DNA from: Xylogone sp. PMI_703
Lineage: Eukaryota > Ascomycota > Leotiomycetes
Direction of reading: 5' to 3'
DNA: 64,000 nt
NCBI GenBank assembly: GCA_021399445.1
Contig: JAJTUQ010000003.1
Coordinates: forward strand, 3,968,001-4,032,000
The position numbers and the translations under genes were made by a program. This document shows positions 1 through 11,612 of the stretch, piece after piece. Each line of letters opens with the position of its first letter. Within the stretch, counting starts at the first letter, position 1. The notes beneath the pieces were generated by a model that saw only the letters and a list, made by a program, of their open reading frames with translations, was not told the origin of the DNA and did no database searches.

Positions 1-2595
1 AAAGAAGGTGGAGGAAAACGAAATGGGCCCCCGGCTACCACTAGGCAGGAAGGGGCACGGAGAGTGGTAGTGAGTTTAATGGAAGTAGTGCAGTGCGAGG
101 TGTTGGAGTTGGGAAGAAGTTGGGATGGGATGGAGTCTTGGGAGCGAGGCAGGATTAGGAAGGGCAGGATGTCGATGGACTCAGATGGCGGCGGGGGCCC
201 CTGTGATTCGCCTGGGAGCGAAGCTGGGGCATTTTTGAGATTAAGCGCGCGACCCGACCGTTTGGCACCGCCTCGCTGAGTGCAGCAGAGAAGCAGGAGG
301 AGAAGTGCTCAGTAGTGAGGAAGAAACAGCAGCAATAGCAGCAGTAAAGAGCAGCGATATTGACTGTAGCAGCTACAGAGTAGGTGTCGGAGCAGGAGTC
401 TTACCCGCTGGGTGAGAGCAGAGTGTCAGCGAGACAGGATAGCACTGTCCTGTTTTGTCCCTGTGCTGTGCAGCACAGTAATACTTTAATACTGTCCTGG
501 ACCGTAATACTGCACCGTGAGACAGGACCGAACAGTAACTAGAAGCGAACTGCAGGGACGACATAAGCAGAGTGAGCAGTGGGATAGAGTACCGTACGCA
601 GTAAGCGGAGGCTCAACTTTGCGTAAACGACAGCGAGAAGCAAGCTGCACCCAAGAGATAATCGACATCGAAACAACCAACAGCTTCCAACACCAACAAA
701 CCACCAACAACCAACGCCAATATCAGCGCCAAACTCCAATTGACCAGCACCGCAGGTTTTAAAGTGCTCTGGATCCTAACCGGTGCTTCACCTACAGTAC
801 ATAACACAGAACATTCAGCTCTTGACTGTAGCACGAGCAAAGGCAAAGCCGAGAGCGAGACGAAAGGGGCCAAGGTCAAGGCCAGGGCCAAGGTCAAGGC
901 CAAGGCCAAGAGCCCAGCGCCGTTCCGGGGGAGGGATGAGTTAACATTTCTGCTGCTGTTGAGATTGCCAGGCTCCCCCCAGCTTAGCGCAGGTCGCAGG
1001 TTCGCTGGTGGCCCTTGATCCGTTCCCTTCTTCCAACCCACCAGCCGGTCGCTAGCCTGGAAGTTGGTGCTGGGTCAACTAGGCCCTGGAGGGCAAGCCG
1101 CTGGATGGCCCTGGGGAGAGCAAAGGCGCGAAGAGGGAAAAGCTTGGAGCAAGTCAGAGCTGCCAGACACTCTCTCCCAGGCACTAGCCCCAAGACAACA
1201 CTAAACTTGCACTGGCTCGGCCCACTTACCTTCGGGGGCTTTCTGGCTCTGGCTCTAACAGGGCCAAAGGGGGGTGCTAGTTTGATGCTAATGGGTGCTA
1301 ATGGCGCTAGGTTGGTGATGCTAGCTAGGGGGGAGGGCAGCAAAGGAATAAAGGGCTGCGAGAGGCCGGGCATTGCACCACCAACCGACCCAGCTAAGAC
1401 TCCAGGCTAGGGATGTTTTGGGCCAAGCGGCTTCCCAAGCAACGCTAGCACGCACACACCCCCGAAAGACCCAGCTGTTGCGCTTCTGGGGGCACAGGCG
1501 AGAAAGCAACATCGACGGACCCAGACGACGCCCCCAGAGCAAGCCCCAGCGCGACCTCACAGGCTCGCGGACGCAGGGTCCTGCTCCCCCGAACGGGGCC
1601 CTGGGCGCGTGTGCGTGCGGTGCGGCCAGCGGGGAAGCAATGATTTGCATGGCCGCCCTCGTCTATCGCTGCTGCCCATCCTTCCCATCGTTGCGTGCGG
1701 AGCGTCGTGCAGCTGTGCATCGACCATCGACCCCTTTCGAGAACGCCCTGCATGGGGCTTGCCAACGCTCTTGCTCCCCCGAATGGCTCAATTGCGCCCC
1801 CCCATGGCCCCTCTGGTCCTTCTAGGTGCACCTCTGGGCTCTTCCTCTGCTGGAGACCTCTCTGCTGCTGGTCGAGGTTAAACTGCCCTGCTCCCAATAT
1901 TCCATCTTGGTGCCACCCCCCCTCACCTTCCCCCATCCCCATTCCCAATTCTGTCCAGATGCTGTCTAGCCCGCGCTGGCCCATATATTAGATAGAGCCC
2001 GGCATGTCCCGTGACGGCAGACCCGCCAGCTTCACGACCTCCTGCTTTCGATCTCTTGCTTGCTGCTGCTGCTGCTGCTAATAACTTGCTTGCTGTTCGG
2101 TGCGTCTTCTTCTGAGCAGTGTTGTAGCCGCCTTCTTTGCTTCTTCTTCTATCTATCCCATCCACACCCGCGATCCTCTTCTTCTGCCTCTCTTTTCAAG
2201 AACCAGTCTGCTTCACTCGCCCCCTTCTTCGCCTTTCTCTCTTCTTTTCTGCATCTGGTTGGAGTTCGATACCCCATATGGCTGGCACGGTTCAGATTTG
2301 AGAGAGCATCGTGTGTGTGTCGCTCCCGAGGTCCCTTTTCTTCAACCGCCCCCCAAATATACCTTAACCCACTCGCTGTAGCTGTTGTCTTCAAATCTTC
2401 CAATTCGAATTTCATGTCCTCAATCCTTACTCCTGGTGCAGAAACGCAGATACAGACACAAATCCAAACAGAAGTCGACGTCGCACTCACACTCGCACAC
2501 ACATAAACCACTCACTACTCACTCACTCCTCCACCGACACGCTGGCAGCACTCATTCTCCATGCGCCCTCCACTCCCGATTCCACCGCCTCCGCC
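1..2595. other. gene-free upstream region
   Basis: I see no convincing gene here. The reading frames are short, overlap on both strands and match no family I recognise. The left part carries purine-rich and CAG/CAA-rich tracts. The part from about 2050 to 2590 is strongly pyrimidine-rich on the plus strand (TCT/CTT runs) and probably includes the promoter and leader of the gene starting at 2596. A (GCT)6 run lies at 2062-2079. Confidence 0.6.
866..910. repeat. imperfect hexanucleotide tandem repeat (AAGGYC/AAGGCC)
   Basis: About seven copies of a six-base unit varying between AAGGCC, AAGGTC and AGGGCC run without interruption. The array lies in the gene-free upstream region. Confidence 0.8.
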
Positions 2596-4071
2596 ATGAC
2601 CATGTCGCCCAACTGCATCCCTTTCGATCCCCTCCCGCAGCTCACCAAGCTTGTCGAGGAATTGACCGAGGCCTATGCGCGCCGCGAGAAGGAATACAGC
2701 GACTTCATAGCTTCCTGTGAGCGTGAGGAGGAAGAGGAGGAGCGGGCCCGCCGCGAGCAGGTCGAGCGCTTCGACCGTGAAATTGAGGCCCAGGAGTATG
2801 AATTGAGTAAGGAGTCGCTGCAGGCCGAGCTCCAGCTGCACGAGCAGCACCGCGACGAGCAGAATGCCATGAAGAAGCGTCACAGCGTTGAGGCCGAGAG
2901 CATGAAGGACCAGTACGAGGCTCGCAAGGCTAGTGTGCCCGCTCGCCAATCCAAGATGGACTTCGAAGAAGCGTGGAGGAGCAAACGCGAGGCTAGGTTT
3001 GCCGAGAGAGCCCGCGTGCGAGCTGACTTGATAGCCAGGAATGCGACGGAGAACTACAGGAGGGCGCTCGATGAAGTCGTGCGCATCTTCGACCTGCCCA
3101 ATCTCAAGAATGGCAATTCCTATCCACCGCCAGCAGCGTCAGATCAGGTCAAGAAGGAGGTGAAGGACAGGAAGGATAGCAAGAGAAGCTCGTCCTCCCG
3201 AGGCTCCATCTCCAACCACAAACGACCATGGAACTCGGTATCAAACACCAATGGAGACGCCAGGTCGACTTCTGCTGTCAGTCCGGAGGATAGCAGCTTT
3301 GACATGGAATCCAAGCACACGCCCGAGTCGACGACATCGACCTCAACGTCTGCATCCAAGCCCGTATCTCACAGTGCGAAGCGGCAGAAACCAGATGAGT
3401 CGATGCCGAGTTATGATTATCTAGGCTCGATTGACTATTCGCTGAGAGTATCCGATGTGCAGACCTACAAGTCCTTGCAGCAGGCCAGAGGAACGCCCGA
3501 GGGTGGAGGCTTGGAGAGCATGGGTTCGATCGTGCCTACGAAGTTGTTTTCTAAGAAGGAAAGTCTACGAGCAGGCCCTGCTCCTCCCGTGTTCGAGGCC
3601 GACAATCCCACCGTCACCATGAATCTAACGTACTTCAACGCCGAAGTCATCGGCACGGCAACCACGCCGGGAGGATCAAACTCGACACTTCGATTCTGGA
3701 AGGCCAGTGAGGGAGAGCCCTTCAAGACCATCAGAATCAGACTCATCTCGCCTGCAACCAGCACCTTAACTTCATCACCATCCTCAACCTCAACAGCATC
3801 AACCGGTACTAACGGGGGCCATACTCAGCAGAGTCCCGGCGCTCTGATCCGGATCTTCATCGACAGCAACGGCGACCCGCACTTTTCATTGCATGTTGCA
3901 CATGTTCGACACGTGGCCTACGATATCACGACGAGAAGGCTCAAGATAGGCAAGGATGAGTACGGATCCAAGGTGGTCAGGATGGTGTTCTGTGATGTGA
4001 TGGAGCTAGGGAACTGCATAGCGTGGTATGAGGACCGGGGTGCCGAAGTCTTGAAGGAGTATGTGGCCTGA
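2596..4071 (+). CDS. coiled-coil protein of unknown function
   Basis: Single-exon frame of 491 residues. The first ATG (2596) is followed by a second in-frame ATG at 2602, so either may start translation. Residues about 20-165 are very rich in Glu, Arg, Lys and Gln and read as a long charged coiled coil. Residues about 185-275 are Ser/Thr/Lys-rich and probably disordered, with basic patches that could be nuclear signals. The C-terminal part (about 335-491) has hydrophobic, beta-like stretches plus a Ser/Thr insert near 395-420 and looks like a folded domain. I do not recognise the family and assign no function. Length, codon use and the CT-rich leader support a real gene. It converges on the aldehyde dehydrogenase gene, with 500 bp between stop codons. 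Confidence 0.75.
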   Translation: MTMSPNCIPFDPLPQLTKLVEELTEAYARREKEYSDFIASCEREEEEEERARREQVERFDREIEAQEYELSKESLQAELQLHEQHRDEQNAMKKRHSVEAESMKDQYEARKASVPARQSKMDFEEAWRSKREARFAERARVRADLIARNATENYRRALDEVVRIFDLPNLKNGNSYPPPAASDQVKKEVKDRKDSKRSSSSRGSISNHKRPWNSVSNTNGDARSTSAVSPEDSSFDMESKHTPESTTSTSTSASKPVSHSAKRQKPDESMPSYDYLGSIDYSLRVSDVQTYKSLQQARGTPEGGGLESMGSIVPTKLFSKKESLRAGPAPPVFEADNPTVTMNLTYFNAEVIGTATTPGGSNSTLRFWKASEGEPFKTIRIRLISPATSTLTSSPSSTSTASTGTNGGHTQQSPGALIRIFIDSNGDPHFSLHVAHVRHVAYDITTRRLKIGKDEYGSKVVRMVFCDVMELGNCIAWYEDRGAEVLKEYVA

Positions 4072-4571
4072 TTGATTCCCTTCCATGTCCTCCCTTTCTC
4101 ATTTTTCATTCTCATCTTCAACATTCACGACTTCCATCATATATATACCTTCTCTCTCAGCTCACATTTCTTTTTCTTCCCTTCCTCCATTTCCATGACA
4201 TCATTCGAAACCCCATAAATATGGGGAACCAGAAGCATCCGTGCTAACGACACCGCAGATCGCTGGACGAGGAATGGAGGTAAAACAGAAAAAAGCAAAT
4301 AAAAAAATTCAAAAACGGAAGAACAAAAAAGGGGGTCTCAGAATCGAGATTTATATACCATGTTTCGGGAAAAAAGTTGGGTGGATATATTACAATTGGG
4401 AAAAACTTTTATTTAACGCCATACCATGCAACGCATCATGATCTATCCTTACACAAAGTATGCATAGCCCTTCCTTTCTCTAACCTCCAATTCAGGTGCA
4501 AAAGGCATCACACAATGGTCATACAAAAAAGAATATCTAACCAAAAACTCATTTCCAGAATTCACACCACA
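4072..4571. other. convergent 3' intergenic region
   Basis: This 500-bp gap lies between two convergent genes. It has A- and T-rich tracts (for example 4280-4335) suitable for 3' ends on both strands. I see nothing else. Confidence 0.5.
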
Positions 4572-6086
4572 TCACAACTTCGAAAACACCGTCGCGACGC
4601 TTCCGCTCCCTTCTACGAGCGTACTTCTTTCCCTTACCCACGCATTGAGTCCCCGACGCCCATTTTCCACTCCCACGCCGCTCATCTTCCACCCCCCGAC
4701 GCTCATCTCGGCCGGACTCTCGCCCCAGGTGTTGATCCAGGTGATGCCTGCCTCAATCCTGCCGATGACGTTGTGGCAGGCGTTGATATCGTTTCCGAAC
4801 ACGCCTGCTGCGAGACCGAGCGTCGTGTTATTCGCGCGAGTAATGACTTCTTCAACGGCATCGTAGGTCAGGATGCACATCACGGGACCAAAGATCTCCT
4901 CAGTGGTGATTCTCATCTCGTCGGTGCAGTCGGTGAACACCGTTGGTTGGATCCAGTATCCATTCTCGCAGCCCCGGGGGATATCCGTCGGCTTCTCCAG
5001 CCCGCCATACAGCAGCGTCGCCTTGTCGACCTCGATGCCGTGTCTCACGTACCCCAGGACTTTGTCAAAATGCTGCTTGGATACCAGTGGCCCAAAGTTA
5101 GAAGCAGGATCCATAGGACCAGTCGCACGAATATATCTCATTTTGTCCAATAGGCACTTCTGAAACTCCTCCCTGCGTGACTTGTGAACGAAGACCCGCG
5201 TTCCATTTGTACAGACCTGTCCGGAGCTGTAAAAATTGGCCATCATCGCCCCGTCCACCGCCTTCTCCGTATCTGCGTCCGGCAGGATAATACACGGGCT
5301 CTTCCCTCCCAGCTCCATGGTAACGTACTTCATCCCTCCCGCGGCCCCCGCAGCGACCTTCTGGCCCGTAGACACCTGTCCCGTGAAGCTCACCTTGGCC
5401 ACCCCCTCGTGCTCAACCAGCATGCGTCCCACGTCCCCAGCGCCGTTCACCACATTGAACACTCCCGGCGGGAGTCCCGCCTCGGTGTATATCTCCGCCA
5501 GCAACCGGCCATGCAGAGGAGTGACCTCGGACGGCTTATACACCATGCAATTCCCAGCCGCGAGACACGGCGCCGACTTCCACAGCGCAATCTGCAGCGG
5601 GTAGTTCCACGCCCCGATCCCCACGCAGACGCCCAGAGCCTCCTTCTTCGTGTACAGCCACGCATCGGGCCGCAGCTGCGTCGTCTCGCCGTTCATGCCC
5701 CCCGAGGCCACCAGGTTCGCGAAGTACTCCAGCACATCGGCGCCCGTCGTCACGTCCACGGTGCTCGTCTCCGTGAAGGGCTTGCCGGTGTCAAGGGTCT
5801 CGATGCGGGCGAGCTCGTCGTTGCGCGCGCGCAGGAGGGAGACGGCTTTCAGGAGGATGCGGGAGCGGATGACTGCCGGCGTGGTGGACCAGCTGGGGAA
5901 TGCGGCGTGGGCGGAGGAGATGGCGGCGTTGATGTCTTCTTTGGAGGATGGGTGGACTTTCGTGTTGGGGGCGCCGGTGGAAGGGTTGATTGAGTAGAAG
6001 GCGGTGGTGTCGGAGGGGGATCTCACGGATTGGGGAGCGCCGTTGTAGTAGAGGTGGAGTTCTGGGTAGGGATAGGATTGGGACAT
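4572..6086 (-). CDS. betaine aldehyde dehydrogenase (ALDH superfamily)
   Basis: Intronless gene for 504 residues. It should oxidise betaine aldehyde to glycine betaine with NAD(P)+. The frame stays open upstream to 6167, but the leader is unlike the family, so I start at the ATG at 6086 (MSQSYPYPE). Visible ALDH signatures are GAWNYP with Asn161, the general-base Glu258 in VTMELGGKSP and the nucleophile Cys292 in SGQVCTNG. The cofactor-loop sequence VSFTGQVSTGQK and the C-terminal TTEEIFGPV are also present. Length is normal for the family. The gene is divergent from a choline oxidase gene across 1.8 kb, which is the main reason to prefer betaine aldehyde over other aldehydes as substrate. 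Another aldehyde specificity is possible from sequence alone. Confidence 0.93.
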   Translation of the reverse strand: MSQSYPYPELHLYYNGAPQSVRSPSDTTAFYSINPSTGAPNTKVHPSSKEDINAAISSAHAAFPSWSTTPAVIRSRILLKAVSLLRARNDELARIETLDTGKPFTETSTVDVTTGADVLEYFANLVASGGMNGETTQLRPDAWLYTKKEALGVCVGIGAWNYPLQIALWKSAPCLAAGNCMVYKPSEVTPLHGRLLAEIYTEAGLPPGVFNVVNGAGDVGRMLVEHEGVAKVSFTGQVSTGQKVAAGAAGGMKYVTMELGGKSPCIILPDADTEKAVDGAMMANFYSSGQVCTNGTRVFVHKSRREEFQKCLLDKMRYIRATGPMDPASNFGPLVSKQHFDKVLGYVRHGIEVDKATLLYGGLEKPTDIPRGCENGYWIQPTVFTDCTDEMRITTEEIFGPVMCILTYDAVEEVITRANNTTLGLAAGVFGNDINACHNVIGRIEAGITWINTWGESPAEMSVGGWKMSGVGVENGRRGLNAWVRERSTLVEGSGSVATVFSKL

Positions 6087-7880
6087 GGTGATTGTGTTTT
6101 TGTTTTCTCTCTTTCTCTCTTTGGTTTGTATAATTGAGAGGTAATGGCGGTTGATACCCTGGGTCAAGTAGATGCTGAAGAGCTGTTTAGTGTTTTGGTG
6201 TATAGTCTATTGTATTGTATGATTCCGAAAGATGGTTGACAGGCAAGCTATGATGTTTTGCCTGAGGACAGGGATGGCTTTTGGCGCCCTATAATTATTA
6301 ATTCCTCTTTCCTGCTTTCTCTAGTAGATATGCAGAAGGAGCGTTGAAGATAAATCTCAAGATCAAGATGTTATGTCTCTTGGTATGTGAAGAATGTAAG
6401 CTCACGAAGGGCGTAGGATGTATGATGTTAGGACGTTGAAAGCTGCAAAAAGAGGTGGCGGTGGGATAATGGCGGGGTAGCGATAAAGCTTCCCACCTGG
6501 GAAGTTCAAGACGACCAGCTATTTTTTACTAGGAGTTCCCTCCGGTATCCTCAGAAGAGCGCACCGCAAAGCATCAGTTTTATTCCGATAAGATAGTTTC
6601 TTCCTTCAGCGTGGGATCCGTGATGTCTAGATTGTACCTCGATTTCCCGAGCTAGCAATACAAAAGATCCCGAGGATAGAAAGTCAAGAAGAGAGCAGAG
6701 CAGGCATCGTTGGAAGATACAACCAAGCTCGGCATCGCGGCCTCGGAGGACACAAGCAAAGACTTCCTCATCTCTTTTCCCCACAGAGGTAAAAGATTAG
6801 CGGTAAGCTTTTGCTCAAAGAGGGCAGGAGGGGGATCCATCGGACATCGAGCCATCTTGCCGGCTTGCTTCGTCTCTCCACACCAACAATCCTTAATGTT
6901 ACCAAAGTGAGGATCGCATCAGAAAGGCGGCGTCATGCTAGCAATGCCAGCCATGCCAGCCGGGAATCCGTAACTACAAACAGCATAGTTTCTCTCTTCC
7001 CGCTGGCCAGTCATTGCTACTGCCGTTTCCCTTTTGCTCTTGGCCGCAGTTTCACCGCCAAACGAACTCTCCACGAAAGAAAAAAAAAATTGAGAAATTT
7101 TCCCTGAGTCGCAGGGCGGATTTTACGATGATGTTCTTGCGGCGGACTGCTGGTGCGAAACCTACTTTACGCCCTATTACATGATGGTATATCCACCGTG
7201 GGTCCTGTGCTACGGAAGTGGCGTGGGTCATCGGATACCGGAGCTCGCAGACATTCAGCGCTGTGAGACGCTGCAAAAACCGTGGTAACGAGAGGGCACT
7301 TCTTTGTTAGTAACTACGGAGTAGGAAAGGGACGTCGTCAGAACCGAGCAATCCAGCGACTCATTGGACAGCCAATATGCTGGTCGACGGATCTCATTAT
7401 GTACATGTTCGCAGGGTCGGGTGGGCCAAAACGGCTTAAGGCAAGGTACCTGTGGGCACAACGTCCAATCCATCCGCTTCAGATGACACCGTCTCTCCTG
7501 ATGCAGAGGGACACGGATGAGAGCGCCCATGCAGCCAGTTTCTCCAACCAACTACTTATTTGGTCATAGACGGTATGGAAATGGGCCAAGAGGCACGCGA
7601 GGGATCTCGGTGAGGTTGGTTGTCCAACGAAAATTCCCTTAAAAAGGTTTCTTATCTTCCGAAGTTATCGATAAGCTCCACTCGGGGTTGACCTCTGCGT
7701 ATTCCTTCTTCTTCTGGACTATTTCCTTCCTACATCTTTCTCTTCCTCCATCTATCCGGTCAATAAATTAAATCACCTACGGTCAAATTTTAATACATCG
7801 AGAGAGCTCAATTACCAGCTGGGTCCAACCTACTTTGCTTGTCAGTATCAGCAACCGAGATCTTGAAGCCAGTCGCAAAT
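6087..7880. promoter_or_regulatory. shared divergent promoter region of BADH and choline oxidase genes
   Basis: This 1.8-kb region separates the start codons of two divergent genes of one pathway, so it must hold both promoters. CT-rich leader tracts occur just upstream of each gene (about 6096-6125 and 7700-7755). I could not identify a specific operator. Short frames inside are not supportable. Confidence 0.55.
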
Positions 7881-9618
7881 ATGACCACACAGTTTCTCTC
7901 TCCCTCCCAGGCCTCGGAATTCGACTATGTTATTGTTGGCGGCGGGACTGCAGGCTGTGTCATTGCCAGTCGTCTGGCGGAATATCTTCCCCACAAAAAG
8001 ATCCTAGTCATTGAAGCAGGCCCCAGCGATTTCAACGATGACCGGGTATTGAATTTGAAGGAGTGGCTATCATTACTTGGGGGAGAGCTCGACTATGACT
8101 ACCCAACCGTCGAGCAGCCAATGGGTAAGTAGGCATACAGTGGACCGCCTCGGGCACTGAACCTGCCGGTTTTGTGATTAAGATCTAGGAACTGACAACT
8201 TCCTAGGAAACTCGCACATCAGACATTCTCGTGCTAAAGTTCTTGGAGGCTGCTCATCCCACAACACACTGATCTCCTTTCGTCCGTTGGATTATGACAT
8301 GGCTCTTTGGCAGGAAGCCGGCTGTACAGGCTGGGACTTTCCTACTATGATGCGCCTAGTGGACAAGCTACGCAATACTATTCAGCCAGTCCATCCACGG
8401 CACCGGAATCAAGTGTGCAAAGATTGGGTGCAAGCATGCTCAACCGCTCTAGATATTCCAATTCTTCTCGATTTCAACAAGGAAATCAAGGAGACAGGCC
8501 ATCTAGAAGAGGGAGTTGGTTTCTTGTCTGTTGCTTATAATCCTGACGACGGACGACGTTCCTCTGCTTCAGTCGCATACATACACCCTATCCTCCGAGG
8601 CGAGGAGGACCGCCCAAATCTCACAGTACTCACGAATGCTTGGGTCTCCAAAATCAATGTCTCAGACAAAACTGTCACTGGCATAACCTTAACTCTCCAG
8701 TCTGGCGCCACCCTAGACGTTTCTCCAAAAGTTGAGACCATTCTCTGCGCCGGCGCTATTGACACCCCACGTCTGCTTCTCCATTCCGGAATTGGACCCA
8801 AACAGCAACTAAGCTCTCTCCATATTCCAGTCGTCCATGACCTGCCTGGAGTTGGTGAAAACCTTCTCGACCACCCTGAATCCATTATAATTTGGGAATT
8901 GAATGCCCCAATCCCTCCGCAAACAACCATGGATAGCGACGCTGCTATCTTCCTTCGCCGTGAAGTTCCAAATGCAGCTGAAACCCATAATACATCAAGC
9001 GTCCAGCCCAAGCTGCCTGACGGCAAGGTTACGGACCTTATGATGCACTGCTATCAGATTCCTTTTACACTCAACACAGCTCGCCTTGGATATCCACACC
9101 CAGTAAATGCCTTCTGCATGACACCTAACATCCCTCGTCCACGCTCCCGGGGTAGGCTATACCTCACTTCCTCTGATCCAAGTGTGAAACCAGCTCTCGA
9201 CTTCAGATACTTCACCGATCCGGAAGGCTATGATGCCGCAACAATCGTTTACGGTCTAAAGGCAGCACGAAAAGTTGCTGAACAGAGTCCTTTCAAAGAG
9301 TGGATCAAAGGCGAGATTGCTCCCGGACCAAAGGTCCAAACTGATGAGGAGCTCTCCGAGTACGGACGACGTGTGGCACATACCGTCTATCATCCTGCGG
9401 GCACAACTCGGATGGGCAGCGCCAAGGATGAAATGGCAGTTGTAGATCCCGAACTCAGAATCAGAGGATTAAAGGGCGTCCGGATTGCTGATGCCGGTGT
9501 ATTCCCAAGCATGGTCACGATCAATCCTATGTTGACCGTCTTAGCAATTGGTGAGAGATGTGCTGAGATGATTGCTACTGAGGCGGGCTGGAGATCTGAA
9601 GAAAAGGCTAGGCTTTAA
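7881..9618 (+). CDS. choline oxidase (GMC oxidoreductase family)
   Basis: Two exons, 7881-8124 and 8207-9618, give 551 residues. The 82-nt intron has GTAAGT, a CTGAC branch and a TAG acceptor. The frame extends upstream only through a TTG, so the first ATG (7881) is the start. The N-terminal dinucleotide fold reads DYVIVGGGTAGC. The segment NSHIRHSRAKVLGGCSSHN is nearly the bacterial choline oxidase sequence, including the histidine (His100) that carries covalent FAD in Arthrobacter choline oxidase. The C-terminal catalytic His (VYHPAGTTRMG) and Asn (INPMLTV) are present, as is the Glu in LDHPES. Length matches the bacterial enzyme (about 546). Choline oxidase turns choline into glycine betaine using O2 and releases H2O2. 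The neighbouring aldehyde dehydrogenase can take over the second step. Confidence 0.93.
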
Positions 9619-10440
9619 AGAACTTTGTTTAGAGTTATATTTGGGGTTGGAGCCATGGTTGCTTAAGATTGTATTACTGTGGAGGACTGTGATCCCAGCA
9701 CAAAGGAGAGCAAAAGGAGGCTCTCTCTTTGGTGCTTTCAATCCTTCGGTTTCTTGGTTCCTATTTTTGTGTTGCTGGCTGCTATACCCCCTTCTGTTGC
9801 AGGTCCAGTTGGCAATGATTTCCTAGTTCGCTGGATGTTTTATCTTGTCTCTTGGACGGCTAGATTCAGGATCGCTTTTGGCTAGAGCCAGTCCATTTTG
9901 GTACGAGCGTCCTAGGCTGATATGTGTGGAAAAGAGATTGGGAAAATGTATCAAACCATATACTGTAAATACCAATTGATAATGAGACATGATTCACGTA
10001 CACATATATCTTTACTAGACTCATATTGTCCAAATTTTCTATTTCTGAAGATTCTATTAAGTATTTATCTAGGGTTGAAGACACACAAGGCCAGTGAAAG
10101 CTGGTGGCCATAGACTTCTATAGCTAAGGCGTGATTCTCCCTGCTGAAAATTACGAAGCTGTGTTGCTTGCGTGCTCTCCTATGTTTCAAGGGAAAGGAA
10201 ACACACAGTCCTCGATTCCAAAGCCAAAGCCCACACTTAAAAACGCCGCTTTACTCCCGCTTATGCAAAAAGCATTATAACTGCAAGTTTCATATCCCTA
10301 AGGGTTAGGAGTCCCTAATTTTTCGTTCTCATGAGAGTATTAAAGAATTCAAGCATACACACTGGATCACCACTTCTACGTCAAGACTGACGCTATTAAG
10401 TTTTCTTTTCGATCAGATTACCACCAAAGATCTCACTTCT
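9619..10440. other. convergent 3' intergenic region
   Basis: This 822-bp gap lies between the convergent choline oxidase and chs7 genes. It becomes AT-rich after about 9930. Reading frames are short and I see no gene or repeat. Confidence 0.5.
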
Positions 10441-11612
10441 CTAGTACCCGCCGAAACCTCCGTAGTTTGAGGTCCTTACACGGTCAGAGTGGGTGTATCC
10501 TGGTGTGGAATATTCGGTGTCTTGATACACGGTGGTTCGACGGTCGTCTTCTGGAATCAACTCCTTGATTTCCCAGTTGTTTTGCTTGGTACCAACGGAG
10601 AACTCGAGATCTTCCCTTGTAATTGAGTCCCAATACTATAGAACTGTTAGTGAGTGTCTGGGAAATGTATATCGACCAAGATGAACAGCCTGGAAGATAG
10701 CAGTTGCCGCTAGAATAGAACATACCTTGTAAACCATCATTACAGCCAAAAGGTTGCAGATCGTTGCAAAGAACAATCCATCGAGATAATGCTGGACTGC
10801 ATTACAAATGGTGGTGCTGAAAACGTACAGGATTACCTGTCCGATGATCAAGAAAAACACTCCAAAGGCAATATCTCCCAGTGGCCAGCGATCCTGAAGG
10901 GTATTCACAACAAGAATAACTTGCATGACCACATATACCAGCAACACAATCGCGTTGACCAAATACAGCACGACAAAGAGACCCGTCGTCTTTGTTGGCC
11001 CGAGACCAGCCCAGCCTTTGAACGTCGCAAGCGATACCAGACCGGAGATGATAAAGAAGACGAATGATACGCCACGAAGGAGCCAGACCGATAGTGGGGT
11101 ACCATCTTCGTAGAGCTGGAAGCCGACAAAGCCATTGATCAGGAGACACATGCAAAGCGCGGAGGTCAGGCCGTTTTGGACGGCAGCGAAGTAAGGAAAC
11201 GTACTACTTCCAGGAGGAATGACGCCTGCATCGAGACACAGAGAGATGAAAGATAACCCCATGAAAATGTAGAAGAAGGATATGATTTCCTTGCGACCTA
11301 TTTTTAGAAACATCAACACAGGACCCTTCTCGAATCTGAGGGGGAAATATCGCAAACGCCCGGAAAGTACTCACCGACGGCTGTGAATTTACTCCGGATA
11401 TGGAGGATCATAATCACAGTCATGATTAACGATACAATGTGCATGAACGATGAGGCGCCTTGGAAAATGATGGTGTTGGCCAGTTCAATGTTTCGCGCGT
11501 AACACTTGGCTTCTATACCGTGCGAACCTGCGATCGTGCTGATGCCTCCAACCTCTGAACATAATGGCACAGCTGCCTCTGAGCAGACGCTATCGAAGTC
11601 GCCGAAACCCAT
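10441..11612 (-). CDS. chs7: chitin synthase export chaperone Chs7
   Basis: Three exons, complement of 10441-10635, 10726-11297 and 11375-11612, give 334 residues. Introns are 77 and 90 nt. Chs7 resides in the ER and is needed for folding and exit of class IV chitin synthase (Chs3 type). The protein starts [10 protein letters not shown], with conserved Cys-rich lumenal residues (EAKCYARN). It continues through about seven hydrophobic helices with family hallmarks ([48 protein letters not shown]). The last exon gives the cytosolic tail [20 protein letters not shown]. Frame and phase agree in all exons. No adjacent gene belongs to the same pathway. Confidence 0.96.

Noticed and set aside
5184..5993. 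269-codon plus-strand frame antisense to BADH
   Set aside because: It is a shadow of the GC-rich aldehyde dehydrogenase coding strand.
7839..7880. Upstream extension of choline oxidase
   Set aside because: The extra frame opens with TTG. The first ATG (7881) gives the expected N-terminus.
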